Part shown: positions 23,701 to 38,700 of the stretch, piece by piece
How the letters are laid out: each line of letters opens with the position of its first letter
Position numbering within the stretch: position 1 is the stretch's first letter
Assembly (NCBI GenBank): GCA_035048495.1
Contig: CM068543.1
Location: 31,468,096 to 31,532,095 of the forward strand
Direction of reading: 5' to 3'
Length of the DNA stretch: 64,000 nucleotides
Origin: Euptelea pleiosperma
Taxonomy: Eukaryota > Streptophyta > Magnoliopsida > Ranunculales > Eupteleaceae
Notes under the pieces: model-generated
The model's database searches: none
Told to the model about the DNA's origin: nothing
Seen by the model: the letters and a program-made list of their open reading frames with translations, nothing else
Position numbers and translations under genes: made by a program

Positions 23701-26700
23701 AATTTTTTTTCTAGATTTTCCTTGAAATTTCAAAATTTCAAGCGAAATTTCAGTTTCGGCCCTCACCAAAATGGCTACCGAAATCGAAATTTCAAACCTT
23801 GGGTACAATGGCCATGCCTGGTTTGTTACTAAGGACAACAACACCCTTATAGAGTTCATTTTTGCCACTAGTGCAAAAGTCTCTACATAATCGATCCCAT
23901 ATGTCTGAGTGTACCCCTTGGCTACCAACCTAACCTTGTACTTCTCAAGTAACCCATCTGCTTGTATTTCACAATGAACACCCATCTACATCCAACGAGT
24001 TTTTTACTTCTTGGCAAATCGACGAGCTCCCATGTGTGATTCTTATCCAAGGCACTCGTCCCTTCTACCATAGCAACTCTCCATCTAGGATGCCCCAACC
24101 ATTCTGCCACGTAAGAGGGAATAGGAATAGTAGAAATAGATGTAATAAAGGCCTTGTATGAGGGAGACAAAGCCTCATACGAAACGAAGTTGCTCAAGGG
24201 ATGTCAAGTGGTACAACTCCTAGTACCCTTTCTCAAAGCAATAGGAAGATGGTCAGAAGCACAAGTATCAATAGAAGAAAGAACAATAGGTATGGAAGGA
24301 GAAATATTACCTAGATCCAAAGAGGATGGGACAACTGGAACTGGATCAGCTGTAGCCTTTCCTCTTCTTCTATAGACTTTAAGCCCCCCCTGAGCTCCAG
24401 GACCACTATCAGTCATACTAGTAGGCTCAACCATATAGATCCCAACAACTTTCCTTCGGGTGATGTCTTCGCCCACAATGCTCACACTTCAGTTTGTCCT
24501 TATCATCACCCTTCTTGAATTTTGTTTGAGTTGCCTTACTCGCTTTGAGTCATCGTTATAAGTACAGATTTATCATGAGAAACATGGTTTGTCCAGGCTT
24601 GGAGAACATAACACATCACTTGCTTTCTTCACTCTGACTGCAGACATAAACCTGAGTCAGTGCGGAAGTTGAGGGATCTCTATCCAAAATCTGAAGTCTA
24701 GCATGCTCGTAACTCTGATTCAGACTGACGAAGAATTCAAATATCCGTTGGCATTCTACCATCGCTTTGTATCCTAAAACATCAGTAGCACAAACTGAGG
24801 CTCCTCCCACTTACTCCGTAAAGTAGCATAATATGTCCCTAATGACATCGCTTTCCTGCTACAACTCGTACAATTTCGCAAAATTCTCAACTTACGCATA
24901 AGTCTACGCTACAGTATCACATATTTCCTTCGCAATCAAGAGAAACAAGAAACCCTTACTAATGTGTGACTGTATCAAACGTAAAAACCATGACATCACC
25001 ATGAGGTCTTCAGCCTCCCACTTATGATAGGTAGATTTAGTTAGGGCTACTGCTACCACCTTGCCATTAATGTACCTCAACCTACCACATCCACTAATAT
25101 AAATACGGATAGATTGCACCCACTCTAGGTAATTCGACCCATCCAACTTCACTGTGGTGACATGCAACCTTAGGTGATGGTCACCAGGGGTACCAATATG
25201 TGACATATCACTCATCATTCCAGATGTGGCAGATGAATCACCAAACGACTATCAGTGGACGTATGTCAACCTAGGGTTTGCAGTCCCAAAAAAGAACTTG
25301 TGACATGCCCTGTAAATAATACTCCCGTGAATAGTAACAATGAACAGTACAGTAAACAATAACTGTGAACAGTACCATGAATAATAATGATGAACAATGT
25401 GATGGATAGTACTCCGTGAACAGTACGAAGGGGAAAGAAACCCAACACCAAAAAAAACCTTGCGATTTTCTCTAGGCGTAAGACCCAACCATGTGGTTCT
25501 ACCACTTATGGCAACCCTAGGGTTTGAAGCACAACACCCTAGGTACCTGCTCTAATACCATGTTCTAAACTTCACATACATAGGGTTTAAATTAAATCAA
25601 TAAAGTGGAAAATAAAGTAAAAAAGATTAGGAGAGAAGAAGAGAGAAGAATGGAGAAATCGTGTATATATGGAGCACAATTTTCCACATTTATATTAATG
25701 AGGTGAAAGACAAAAAAATACCAAAAGTACCCTTGGTACCCAAGTTACAATTGAACAAGGAAAAATAAACGCATAACCAACGAAATGATATATCCCACAT
25801 TAATGCACATTAATCAAAATTTAAACTACAGTTCTTAAAGAAGAAGATCCATTGTCATCATGTTTCAAAATCTCATTCCATCTTGTTCCATCTCGGTAGA
25901 GACATCTTGTCCCTATGTATCTAAATGATACATAGTGGAATGTATAATCTAGTGTCAGAAGCCTAATTTAAGTACTAAAATTGGTTTAATACCTTATTTC
26001 CATGATATACATGTCTTTCATAACACATATAAATGCTAAAAAATAATTGTTTAGCCTAATTAAGCATTAAAAAGTAGTTTAATCTTACCGAGAATACCCG
26101 TTTTTCCATTGTCTTGCTCCGTCTCGGTCGAGACATCTCGTTATGTCAACTTACAGAGACAATGATACAGAACGATATTTTAAACCTTGGTTGTCATCCA
26201 CAAGTATAATATGTGTTTTTCTATGGCGTAATATATTAATTAGAATGGTATAGGTGATATAAACCGAAGGCTCATCTACCAATTTCTCAGAATGTATGCT
26301 TTCTTAGGATTATCATTGAGTAGTGAGATTATTTTATTCACTCTTTCAATTTGTGGAGAAAACCAAAAAACTCTTCTTCAATTTGTTTCATTCATAGCCA
26401 TACGAAAATTTGTTCAGACCCTTCTACAATTCTGTGTGTGTATATATACCCAGAAGGTAGTATTATAACCAAAAAAAGATCGGTAACGTGGACAACATAA
26501 TTTTGCAAAAGTATTAACGGAAAAAGAAAATTTTAAAGCAAGCACCTACCCAAGTCAACATCCCTATCTTTTCCATATTCAACAATAAAGCCATGATGTG
26601 AATCCAGTGTGGATCCACCAACTTCAGGAAAGAACACTGCAAAACAACGAAAATTTCAGCCCAGCAAAAACAAGAATAATCTAAGCCATCATCAACTGGC

Positions 26701-29700
26701 TCAATCTTGCGTAATGTTTACAAAACTGACATGTTCACTTTGAGCAGAAACACATCACCTTTAGATATAGGACGTAAAAAGCCATCCATAAGCTTGTCAA
26801 GCATCGTTTCTAGTCCAAAATCATCAAGAACAGCACCATATTTATTCATTGTATTTGGTCGCATGATTCTGAATTTGGTTTCATGTACCCACTTTTCAAA
26901 ATTTTCCACCTAAGAAATCAGAAAACCTTAAGTAAAGAGCTTAAATTTGAGATAACATAACATATAGTCTATGGGGGGAATTAAATCTACCATGTCAGAC
27001 AAACAACAGCATGATGGAAGATACCTCAGATAACAACAGTTGACAGAAACGCGGTTGAAGCATTTCAAATGTATATACTCCAGGTGAGGGTTCAGATATT
27101 ATACTTCTTAAACTCTCTTCTGTATTCTCACTGATTGCTTCGATAAATGATGGTACAAAGAAAGTTGCTGGGTGCATAGTGTACAGGTCTCTATGTAATG
27201 GCTGCAAAGAAAAGGGAAAATAAGAAAATAATAAAAGAAATTAATGTTTATCACCTGACAGCTACAAAAGAAAAAAAAGATCAAGAGAGATCAAATTGTT
27301 AATCATACCTATAGATATCCAAAATCAATGTAATAGTGACAAGTCATCAGGATGTATGACATTATGTATTAATGATACATGGAAGGAGAGAAATACTGAA
27401 GGGAATCATAAAAAACAAATGATTCTACTTCTCTAATTTATTCTTCTCTTTATATATTTTCTCAGGGATTCTTCCCCTCCTTAGCGAATACATCTTAACC
27501 AACCAAAAAAAAAGTTCTAATAGAATTAGTTCACATAAGAAAGGGATTTTTGACCGTTAAGACTCCCCCATCAAGTTGCGTCATGCAAGATCACATAGAC
27601 TGCAAACAGCCAGATGCTCAACTTGCTCCAAAACCACGAAAGCCTCTAATTCAAAATATGGCGAACCCCTCTCCAAGCTGACAATTGGAAAAATAAAGAA
27701 TGCTGAATTCATGGAGGGAAATGGCAGTCGACTTTAATATGTTCTATGGAAGCATAAAAGACCCAACTCGCATTGCAGAATACCAAGAGAGGAAACAAAG
27801 AGTCCAAGGTCACGCATGAGAAATGTAAACCATGTAAGTTCTGCAACTGAAAATGCAATGGGCATGGAAAAATAAAGAATGCTGAACTCATGGAGGGAAA
27901 TGGCAGTCGACTTTAATATGTTCTATGGAAGCATAGAAGACCACTCGCATTGCAGAATAGAGTAGGCCCCAGAGAGGAAACAAAGAGTCCAAGGTCAACA
28001 TGAGAAATGTAAACCATGTAAGTTCTGCAACTGAAAATGCAATGGGCAGAGATAGTGACAGCAGAAGAGGAGGGATGTGTGCACATCTCTCTCTCTCTCT
28101 CTCGATCTCTCTCGAGGTTCATTGTGTCACTGTGTCACGTTGAAGAATCTCTTTATGTGTTTAAGAGAAAAAGAGTTGTAACATGTTTAGGGGTTTTTTT
28201 AACTCCGGTTTGATGATTCTACATAGAAGGAACCATGTTTTGTCATCGATTATGAAGGTGTGGTGCCCCGTTGCTTGTGTTGTTCATATTTTGTGATCCA
28301 AGTAATCGTGAACTGGTACCTCATGCAGAGTGTTGGATTACTGGAAAATGCTGTAAGTGTTTTATTTGGTTGTTTTTTCTTAGTTGATCATGGAGGATAA
28401 ATCTCTTAAAACTAATCTATCAAACCCTTCTGAATTTTTTGGAGTTCAGATGAGCTCAGTTAAATTGAATCTATGTTAGCTGACACTTAACGATGGATGC
28501 CATATCCTTGTCGGACACTTCATTTTTAACTGTAAATGCCATATCCTGGCAAGTCTCAACCATACAACTCTCAAGCAATCGTGAATATACTTCATTCAAA
28601 TAAAAAGTTCACTGCTTCCTAAAATCTGAATCAAACAAGTTCCTACTCAGGCTTCAAACCAAATAAGAATTGGCTACCCTAAATTCCTTACGTTGTTTCC
28701 TTATAGTTTCGAGATCTATAGTCAAGGGTTGATACACATTCAAAACTTCCCAATACAACGCAAATTAGAGTAATATTCTCCTAATGATTTGTCTCCTTGT
28801 TGAAGAGAGAAATTTTGTTAAAAAAGTTCATAAGTATGGAATAAGTTTTTTTCAGTTGAGTACATATCCCGTAAAGTATCCCAAATTTCTTTGGTTGTGT
28901 CTAGAAAAATGGAATTCATGCTATCATTGGGTTCCATCCTATTCCACAACCAAGTTTGGATCTGAGCATTCTCCTGAATCCATTCATCATACTCTTTTGA
29001 CCACTGTTGGAGATTTACTGATATCAAATACATATTAGTTTTACTTTTGCTACTACGAAGACTTCCACAGATTTGGCCCATTGAAGGTAGTTAGTACCTT
29101 CAATTTAACAGAGGTCATAGGCACTCCATAAAAAATTGAGAGGAAATAAATCACTCTTTTCTTCCATTGTTTTGTTTTAAAACCAACAAATAAAGTGACC
29201 ATAACAGCCCAGCAGAAAATACCTCACAAAGAGCTTGGGATTTCACCTAACACCACCAGGCAAATCAATAGGCTTCACAAAACATACCATACAGCACGTC
29301 TATGGCCTGCGATTTGACCAAACAGAACCCTCAGCAGATCTAAGGCACCAAACAATCGGCTACAACACTTTTAGAAAACTCACAACACCATACAATTTGT
29401 CCTCTTAATGTTAGCCCATATATAATCAACAATTATAACAAAACATTCTCTCAACACACTGACTTGATTTCCAGCAACTACACCATTAAACTTCAAGAGA
29501 AACATGACATACCCTCTTCATTTCTTGACATAAAGAGGAGTGTCACATCACTTTGCCACGAAGAACACATGGGATAAAAATCCCATAAAACAAAAAGGAA
29601 AACATACCCTAGATCAGATTAGGGTTTGAGAGTGAATAGTACCTGTGAATAGTAATACAAGAATAGTAATGCGAATAGTAATAGGGGAATAATACCAATG

Positions 29701-32700
29701 AAAGAAGATGAAGGAAATAGATGAAATGAAACCCTAGAAATTATTGCTCCGATACTATGTAAATATTTTAAGGTCTCGATGATAGGAAAAAAAAAGAGGG
29801 AAGAGAAAAGTGAACAAAGAGAGAGTGGGATAGATATTCTCTAGCCCACGTCCCATATTTTATCAATAGATATTTTTGGTATTTACGACCAGGTCTCTAA
29901 ACTATCAAAGACAACCTTAACCTCATATGAACTAGAAAATAAAACTACTCTAATAGTAATCATGAGCAGTGATACAAAAGGTTTGAAAAATTACCTCCAT
30001 AAGCACTTCACACCAAGGATTTGGATCAGCTTTGGTATTTATTGGGCATTGAGGGAGTGAGATCCAAACTTGGCATCCACTTATCACAACGGAAGTATGT
30101 TATGGATCCAAACTAGTAGACACTCCCATGGATCAAAACCATTAGTTGACTATTGATCAAGGCAAACTTTTAAGTGATCTTGAAGGGTATCGAAGACTAA
30201 TTGAGAAGCTCATCTACTTGACAATCACATATCTTGACATATCCTATGTTGTGAGTGCCGTCAGTCAATTCATGCACTCTCCTAGAGCTCCACATATGGA
30301 AGCCGTCATTAGAATTCTCAAGTATTTAAAGGGAGCACCTGAACGTGGTATTCTATACAAGAACGGTCACCCAAATGTTGAAGTGTGCACTAATGCAGAT
30401 TGGGCCAGATCTCATTCAGAAATGAGGGTAACTACAGGGTATTATATATTTGTATGTGGAATCTGGTTACTTGGAATAGTAAGAAACAAAGAGATGTTGC
30501 CAAGTCAAGAGTCGAAGCAGAGTATCATGCCATGACTCACACCACATGCGAGCTCGTGTGGTTGAGAAATCTATTGCACAAATTTGGGATAACGTTTAAA
30601 AATCCAATTAAACTTTACTAGAACAATCAAGCTGTTATACATATAGCCAGCAATCCTGTGTTTCACAAAAGGACGAAGTATATAGAAGTTGACTACCATT
30701 TCATCAGAGAGAAGATATCTAGTAATGAGAGTTCTACGCCATATGTATCGTTGCAGAACCAGCTCACTAATATATTCACCAAAGGCATTGAACAGGTGCA
30801 CGACAAACATGATTTGTTTCAAGCTGGGCATAGATGGCATCAATGCTCCAACTTGAGTGGGGTGTAGGTAGATATATTTAGAGTTTATTAATTTAATAAA
30901 AAAATTAAGGATATTTTTGTATTTGTGGTTTTACCACTTATTAGTAGCAATTCGGTAATTTGTAAAAACCCACCTAATATAAATAAAGAAAGGAGGGATG
31001 TGTGCAACATATAGTGTGCACGTACCTTTCTCTCCTTTCTCCCATTTCTCTCTGTCTTCACTTCCCACTCTTCTTCTTTCTTCTTATTTTCCTTCTTTAT
31101 TATGAGGAAACCCTAATTAAACTCACTATAAACAAGAAGTCAATGACCAAGATTACCTTTAACATATTGTAGCATCTTCTTTATAGCCAGGAAAATGGCA
31201 GTTGGGGAATGCATGAACTAACAAAATGCATTCAAAACAACAATAATGCTACGACAAACAATGGGATCATCCAATAATTGAATATCATCAAGAAGAAGCT
31301 TGAAGTTGAGCTCAATTTAGGAACCATGGGCTTCCAGTACCAGCCCGCCGAAGAAGATCAGTTAGCTTACTTTCCTTGAGAGAGATAGTCCATCTTGAAT
31401 AGAAGTTGCCTCAATGCCTACGAATACAATTTTGCCAATTATATCAAACTAAATGTCTAGATATTCAATAAACTCCTAAAGAAGGGTGCTAATGTCAGGT
31501 GCCAAGATCAGGTCGCCAACATCAAGATGTAGAAAAATAGCACCCCGGAGTACCGACAAACATTGATGAGCCAGTTCTACTGCAACTGAAGTTCGATTCA
31601 AGAAGGGTGCTGCAAAATCGATGAAATCAGGCTCGAGAAGCCTATTTGTAGACCATAAAGTGCATTGTGTGACTCACAAGTCAATCCCTTGCTATTAGTT
31701 GAGGAGTAACTCAACGATTGTTTGTTGCATATAAGCCTCTTTGTCAAGAATATGATTCATGATTGAGAAATGCATTCTTGAGATCACGCTGATAGATGGA
31801 CGATCCAAAACGTATTGCAACTAAACGAACAATGTGGATCACCACCGGCTTAACAACTGGGATAAATATATCATCATAACCAATGTCATATTGCTTATTA
31901 AAAACTCTTGATGCCAAGAAAGCTTTGTATCATGATCATGCCTATCAATGTAGAACTTAATTTTGTAGACCCATTTGTTGCCAAGTACACCATAGTTAGA
32001 AAGTCCCATTGCAACATAGCACATCCATCTCAATGTCGATAGCAGCCATCTAGCAAGAATCATAGAGAACACCCATAACCCAATGGCTTTTCTGGAAGTT
32101 CTACATTTCTACTCTAGTGTATATTTCAGTCAACTTGGACTAGAAATCTTTCCATCAATGTCGAAATATTATAGAATTTCTAGATGGTAACAATATTTTG
32201 TTTTTGATAAGTATAAAATTTTATGAAAGGGCGAAAAGCCAATCAGAAACGAATACAATAACTTATGAGGTCGAGATGGCCTGCATTAATCTAAATCGAA
32301 ACAGAAATAAAAGAAAACTACAATTAAGCACAAAAAACAAAAATCACATATCCCTAGAACAAAGGGAATCCCATTGAAATACAAAGTCTTCGAAGAAAAG
32401 TCACCTGCACTCCCCTTTCGCCTTAGATCATATGAACATCAGTCCCTTAATATCAAGGATAATCGAAGCCATATCTTTACTTTTTCCTTCAAAAATCCTT
32501 TAGTTTCTTTCTCTCCATATACCCCATGTTATAGCGAAAGGTAACATCCTCCACAAATACGTCCTCTCTCAGAAAATGCATTAAATGCTAGAGAATGCCA
32601 ACTGCTGAGAAGAGTCAATATAGATTCTGGCATCACCCATCTAATTCCAAATTCCAATAAGAAGAAAGACCAAATCTCCCATGCTACTTCAAATGACTAA

Positions 32701-35700
32701 CAGATTCCCACAATGCTTACACATTGAGCAATAGTCAACAATGATAAACCCTCTAGATCTCAGATGATCCACAGTCAAGATCTTGTCCTTTGATACCAAC
32801 CAAAGGAAGAAAGCCACCTTAGCCGGGATTTTAGAGCTCCAAACCAGGGATACAGGATAGGAGGATTCGGATCCACCATCCAACCCTTTGTAAAAAGATC
32901 GCACAAAAAATACTCCTTCCTTGTTCCATTTCTATATCCGCTTGTCCTGAACCGAGGGGCGAAGAGTAATTTCATGCAAATAGTGAATCAATCTAGAAAA
33001 TGGCTCAATTTCCCAATCATTGAGATTTCTCCTGAAGCCAAATTCCCACCCTAGTGTTTCCCCTTCTTCTGTAGCATATTCCTGGATCGAACATTTCCTC
33101 CGCATTGTAAGATTATAAAGAGTTGGATAATCGTCTTGAAAAGATCCTTCCCCACACCATAAGTCCCCCCAAAACCTGATCTTGTGTCCAGATCCGACTC
33201 TGAAACGTACTCCATTCGAAAACGTGTCATAAATCTTCAAGATGCCCCTCCATATGCTACAATCGTATTGTGCTCAAGCCAATCCACTGACCCATCCTGA
33301 GGAAGATATCCCGTACTTACTCCCAATTACCTTAACCCATTGGCTAGTGTCCTCTTCCCCAAACCTCCACAACCATTTACCCAGAAGAGCATGATTCATC
33401 ACCTTTATTCTTTTGATCCCCAAACCCCCCGATGCCTTATCTTTGCAAATAAACTTCCAAGCCACCAAATGAATTTTATGATTATCCATCTTATCATGCC
33501 ACAAAAAGTCCCTCATATAATTCTCCATCATTTTCACCACACTGCTAGGTATAGTGAACATGGAAAGATAATAGATAGGCAAACTAGACAGAGTACTTTT
33601 GATCAACACCATTCTTCCCCCTTCAGTCAAATATCTCGCTTTCCATAGTGCTAGTCTCCTCGTAAAACATTCGATCACCGGATCCCAAATGGCTTTGGAT
33701 TTGTAAGGGGCTCCTAACGGGAGACCCAAATATGAAGATGGCAATCTGTCAATATAACAACCCAAAATGCCTGCCAAACTTGATATGTTCTCCACCTCCC
33801 CCACACCAAACACCTTGCTTTTCTTAAGATTAACTCGTAACCCTGATACCGCCTCGAAACAACACAAAAGTCCCCTTAAAAATCTCACATGTGATTCAGA
33901 TGGGCCAAGAAACACTAGGGTATCGTTAGCAAACTGTAAATGTGATATAATTGGACCTCCGGTAGAGGCCTCGAACCCCTCTAACTCCTCAATATCCACA
34001 ACTCTAGAAATCATTCGCCCCAAAGCCTCCGCCACCATGATGAATAGGAATGGAGATAATGGATCTCCTTGTCTCAAGCCCCTTGAACTCCCGAAATAAC
34101 CCGCAGGAGATCCATTTGCTAGTATGGAAAACCTGGGAGATGAGATGCACTTCTGAATCCACCTTCTCCATTTATCACTAAATTCCATCCTAGCAATCAT
34201 ATAATCCAAAAAACTCCAATTGACGTGATCATAAGCCTTCTCCATATCTATCTTGCATACAATCCCCGGCTTCCCCGCCTTGGCTTTGGTATCAATACAT
34301 TCATTAGCGATGAGAACCCCATCCAGGATCTGACAACCCATCACAAAAGCCCCTTGAGAAGACGAAATAACCGACGACAACACCCTACGAATCCTCGATG
34401 CAAGCACCTTGGCAATAATCTTATACATACTGCCCACTAGACTGATGGACCTATAGTCTGCTATATCATCTGCCCCCTATTTCTTGGGAATCGTGGCTAC
34501 AAATGTGTTGTTCGAAGTGTAATCCAAGTACCCCTCCTCATGGAACTCTACTACCACTTTCATAAAATTGGTCCCGATAATCTCCCAACAGTGTTTGAAA
34601 AATGCTAAAGAGAATCCGTCCGGACCCGGTGCCTTATCCCCCGCTAGCTCTGAAATAGCCCTCAGTACTTCCTCCTCCTCAAAAGTTTTTTACCAAACCC
34701 TCCCTGTCCTCCAATCCAATCTGGTCGAAATGGAGTCCATCCAGTAGAGGTCTAAACGTGGTGTGATCCGAATACAAGTTTGAATAGTAGCCCACCACCC
34801 CTTTCTTAATGCTCTCCTCATCTTCTAACATAACTCCACCAATCTTGAGACAAGATATGTAGTTATGTCTTCTATGAGCGTTGGCCATCTTGTGAAAAAA
34901 CTGAGTATTGTTATCTCCCTCCTTTAACCACCTTATTCCAGATTTTTGCTTCCAACATATTTCCTCCATTTTCACCAATTGCAAGTATTCCGCTTTCAAA
35001 TTGGCCCGCCTTATTGTCCAAGGTCCACAGACGTGCATGATGGTGTCATTTTGTAACTGGCCAAAATATATGGGAAAAATATATTTTTGTTGATGTTATT
35101 TAAATAAAATAATTTATTATTATCTAACTATGGGTTAGGAGGAAAACACAAAAAATGTACATTAGATTTTATAAGGTGCAACAATCTAAAGTTGCAACCA
35201 CTAACATATCACATGAGGTGCACGCCTCTAACCCCAGGCGTTAAAATATGTGTGGTAGGCTTGAGGCGGAAGTCTTTTTTAAAGTCTCAATGAATAAGAC
35301 GTATGCCACACAAGTTGTTACGATTTTTAATAAGTCTTACGGTGTTTTTGGAAGCTTCACACAAAGGTGAGCCTCAAGGCGTATGCCTCAAACGTATTTT
35401 AAACACAAGAATTGATAAAAGAAGAATGAAAACATACTCGTAACTCATCATAATACACTACAACCATTAGAGGTGAGAAAAACAAGATCAATAGGGTTTA
35501 TATGAGACTCTTTTTTTTCTGATAGTATATGAGACTCAAATTCTCAGAGTAAGACAAACATTTAAATGTGAACAATCATGTCATTTAAGTGTATAAAAGA
35601 GAAAAACATCCGCCTTGCTAACTAAGTAGGTCATAAGACTCATAACCAAATGAACCTATGCCTTATAGATCTCTTTTTCTTTATTTTTTAATTTTTTAAT

Positions 35701-38700
35701 TTAAAAGTACAAAAATTAAGATTATACATATAGTTAGCCTATTGGAGTTCATACATATAATTATTGAAAACTATATGTAATACTTCCACGTTACATGACT
35801 TACTTTTGTTAATTTTCATTTATTTATAGTATTGATATATGGATTCCTCATATATTACTAATTTCTTATACATTTTTAAATAAACATTTATTTTTTTGGA
35901 AATGACACTGTTCCAATAATGTTTCACCTCGTGGAAATGAAAATATTTTGGAATATTACCTAGAATTATGTCAAAATCTAATACTGTGTTTTTGAAGACA
36001 TCTATACTCTTTAAAAGGGAATGCTAGGAACAAGAGGATGCTTCCAAAATTGCCCTAAGTTATTTTTGTTTGATAAAAGAGGTGTGGTAAATATCATCTT
36101 TTTGCATGGTTGAATAAATAATAATACTTAATACCATGAATGCAAAGTTTAACACATCAATTAGATTTCTAGAATACCCTTAAAGAACGTATAAAATCTC
36201 TCTCTCTCCCTCAAATTTACTTCAATACTTGAAACAAGCGCACCTCCCTAGCTGATACAGTTAATTCTATTAAACAATTCACAATTCTTTGTAATACCAC
36301 TACTCTCTCTCTCTCTCTCTCTCTAGCGGGCGCACACTCGAGATCATGAAATGCATAATTTATTTACTTCAATACTTAAAACAAGCGCACCTCCCTAGCT
36401 GATACAGTTAATTCTATTAAACAATTCTTCGTAATCCCAATTGTAAAAAAAAATCAAAGATCTTTCTTATTTCTATCAATGCTCTCTCCTAGAGTTTTCT
36501 AAGATTTAGTGATAAAAGGAAACACGAGGAGATAATGAAAGCACACGTTTAAGACGAGTGGGATCCATTTTTCATTGTGTGACATGATAGGATGATCCTA
36601 ACCATTAGATCATCATGACCAGTTTTATCCAAAAATAGATTAAAAAATTCTTTTTCATTATTAATAACTCCTCTCGCCCAGACCCATTTTCATTGTGTTC
36701 CATAGAAACGTTGACATGATAGGATGACCCTAACCATTAGATCATCATGTACAGTTTTATCCAAAAATAGATTAAAACTTTATTTTTCATTATTAGTCAC
36801 TCCTCTCGCCTCTATCCAATGTTCACATGCAAGTATGCAACAAATGTGAACACACTAAGAATATCCATAGGTAGCATCAAAAGTGTTAGGGATCATAGAC
36901 TTAGCCCACCAAATCATCAGTGTACACTTGGTACACCTCACACACATATTATAGTACTCATTGTCATCATAAGCTATTTCCCAAAGGTATGGGGTCGGTT
37001 GCACGAATCATGTTCCTCCATTCAATCCTGTAAAAAGTCATCTCTTCCGTTAAAGCGAGTTTCTTAAAATCTCCTCTCATAACTTCACGTCCGTTTTGAC
37101 CTTCCCCTCACCCTTTTAGGCCCTTTGACTTGCACATTCCTTCTCATTGGTGCTGTCATTGGTCTTTGGTGTACATGACCAAACCATCTCAATCGACTTT
37201 CCTCATTTTGTCACTTATTGAGACTACAATATTTTCGCAAATGCATTCATTTCTAATTTTGTCTTATCACACATCCATCTCAACATCCTCATCTCAGCTA
37301 TATACTCATTTTATGAACATGTTATTTCTTGACACACAAAACAGTTCTACTTTAGACATTTCTGTGAATCATGTGCAACCAACTTAAAAGGGTTATCTGT
37401 TAAAAACTGCACAAGAGAATAGTTACTTTTGCCACTTCTTTCCAAATAAGTCTTGAGAACGTTTATTAAGACCAAAATATAAATGGGGACATGGAAAAGA
37501 AAGAGAAACGCTGATGAGATTGCCAGATTTGACTGATTTTGTGAGGTTGAAAATCACACTGAAGGATAGAAAATAAAATACATAAGGATGTCAGGAGGTC
37601 ACGTGCAAAGGTTCCTTCATAACAAAAATCAGATCCATGAGGGCAAAAATTGCACAAAACTATAAGACAAGTAGTTCCTGTTGGAGTTTATGTTTCACAC
37701 CCAAGTGGGTGTCTAGAAGTGGGCTGCGTCCCACTTCCCACGTGGGGTCCTTTATTTCATATGTGGGAGGGTTAAGTGGGCCAGCAACTTAAACCCACGT
37801 TTTATGTTTGTGGGAGTTAAGTGGGCCCACCACTTAACTCCACGTTTTTGGCTTGTAGGGGTTTTTCCCCCATTATATATATACATGTGTCAGAGAGATT
37901 GAATTAGCATTCTACCTCTCCTCTTTCCCACTTCTCTCTCTCTCTAACCCTAATCTCTTTCTCCATCTTCTTCCGCTTCCATTTCTACTTCTCTCTCTAT
38001 TCTTCCTCTATTGGTTACAAACTTACAACCTAAATCACAACAGTTCCAACACCAAGAAAACACTGGTTCTTCCCATTAAGTCACCAACGATACAAAATGA
38101 AACAACATAAATGATCTAAAAAGACTAATCTGCACAAAGCACATTACCAGTGGATAAAAATACTCACATGAACTATGTTACCCAGATACTTCAAAATGTG
38201 TGTACGGATACTTCAATTGTAAGTGTAAATGTTGTATTCGTGCCGCATTAGGGCCGTATCCTTCGGGTATCTGGGTAACATTACACATGATTATGTTTAT
38301 TGTTATACTACTTTCTAAAAATGATATTGATTTTTTATATGGGCTCAACCTTAATGCTTAATGACAATGTCTCAATTTTTACTTTTACCCTCGACTTACA
38401 TTAATTTATCTAAGGAAATCGTACAAGATAAGTTTACCGTGTAACATACCTGATAGTTCGATATTATTTTTTGCCTGTATTCTCTATGCCTCTGAACCTG
38501 ATACATGAAATAGTATAAAACTGTTATGAATGCTTGTTCAGGAATTATTTTTGTTCTCACCACAGAAAACAGGGACTTATGTTTCTTTACATTTTATTTA
38601 ATGGAACAATAGAGGATCATGATGTATTGATCTATCTTCAAAATGCATGAGATTCATAAACAAGGACTTGATATAAAAAATTATGTCAAACAGCTTCATA

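Larger units (their letters stand above)
23170..25799 (-). mobile_element. Chimeric copia: family B 5' half joined to family A 3' half
   Basis: Read from 25799 down: family B LTR 25561-25799 (TGTGGGATAT...TAGAACA), primer site TGGTATTAGAGC at 25549-25560, gag 25240-24450 ending in a zinc knuckle (CEHCGRRHHPKESC). Near 24432 it switches to a family A linker (GLKVYRRRGKATADPVPVVP), then RT start 24200-23820. A foreign AT-rich block occupies 23545-23812, followed by the RNase H tail (IREK..CTPF region near 23520-23440), polypurine tract 23363-23373 and family A LTR 23170-23362. Protease, integrase and most of RT/RNase H are missing. Confidence 0.7.
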
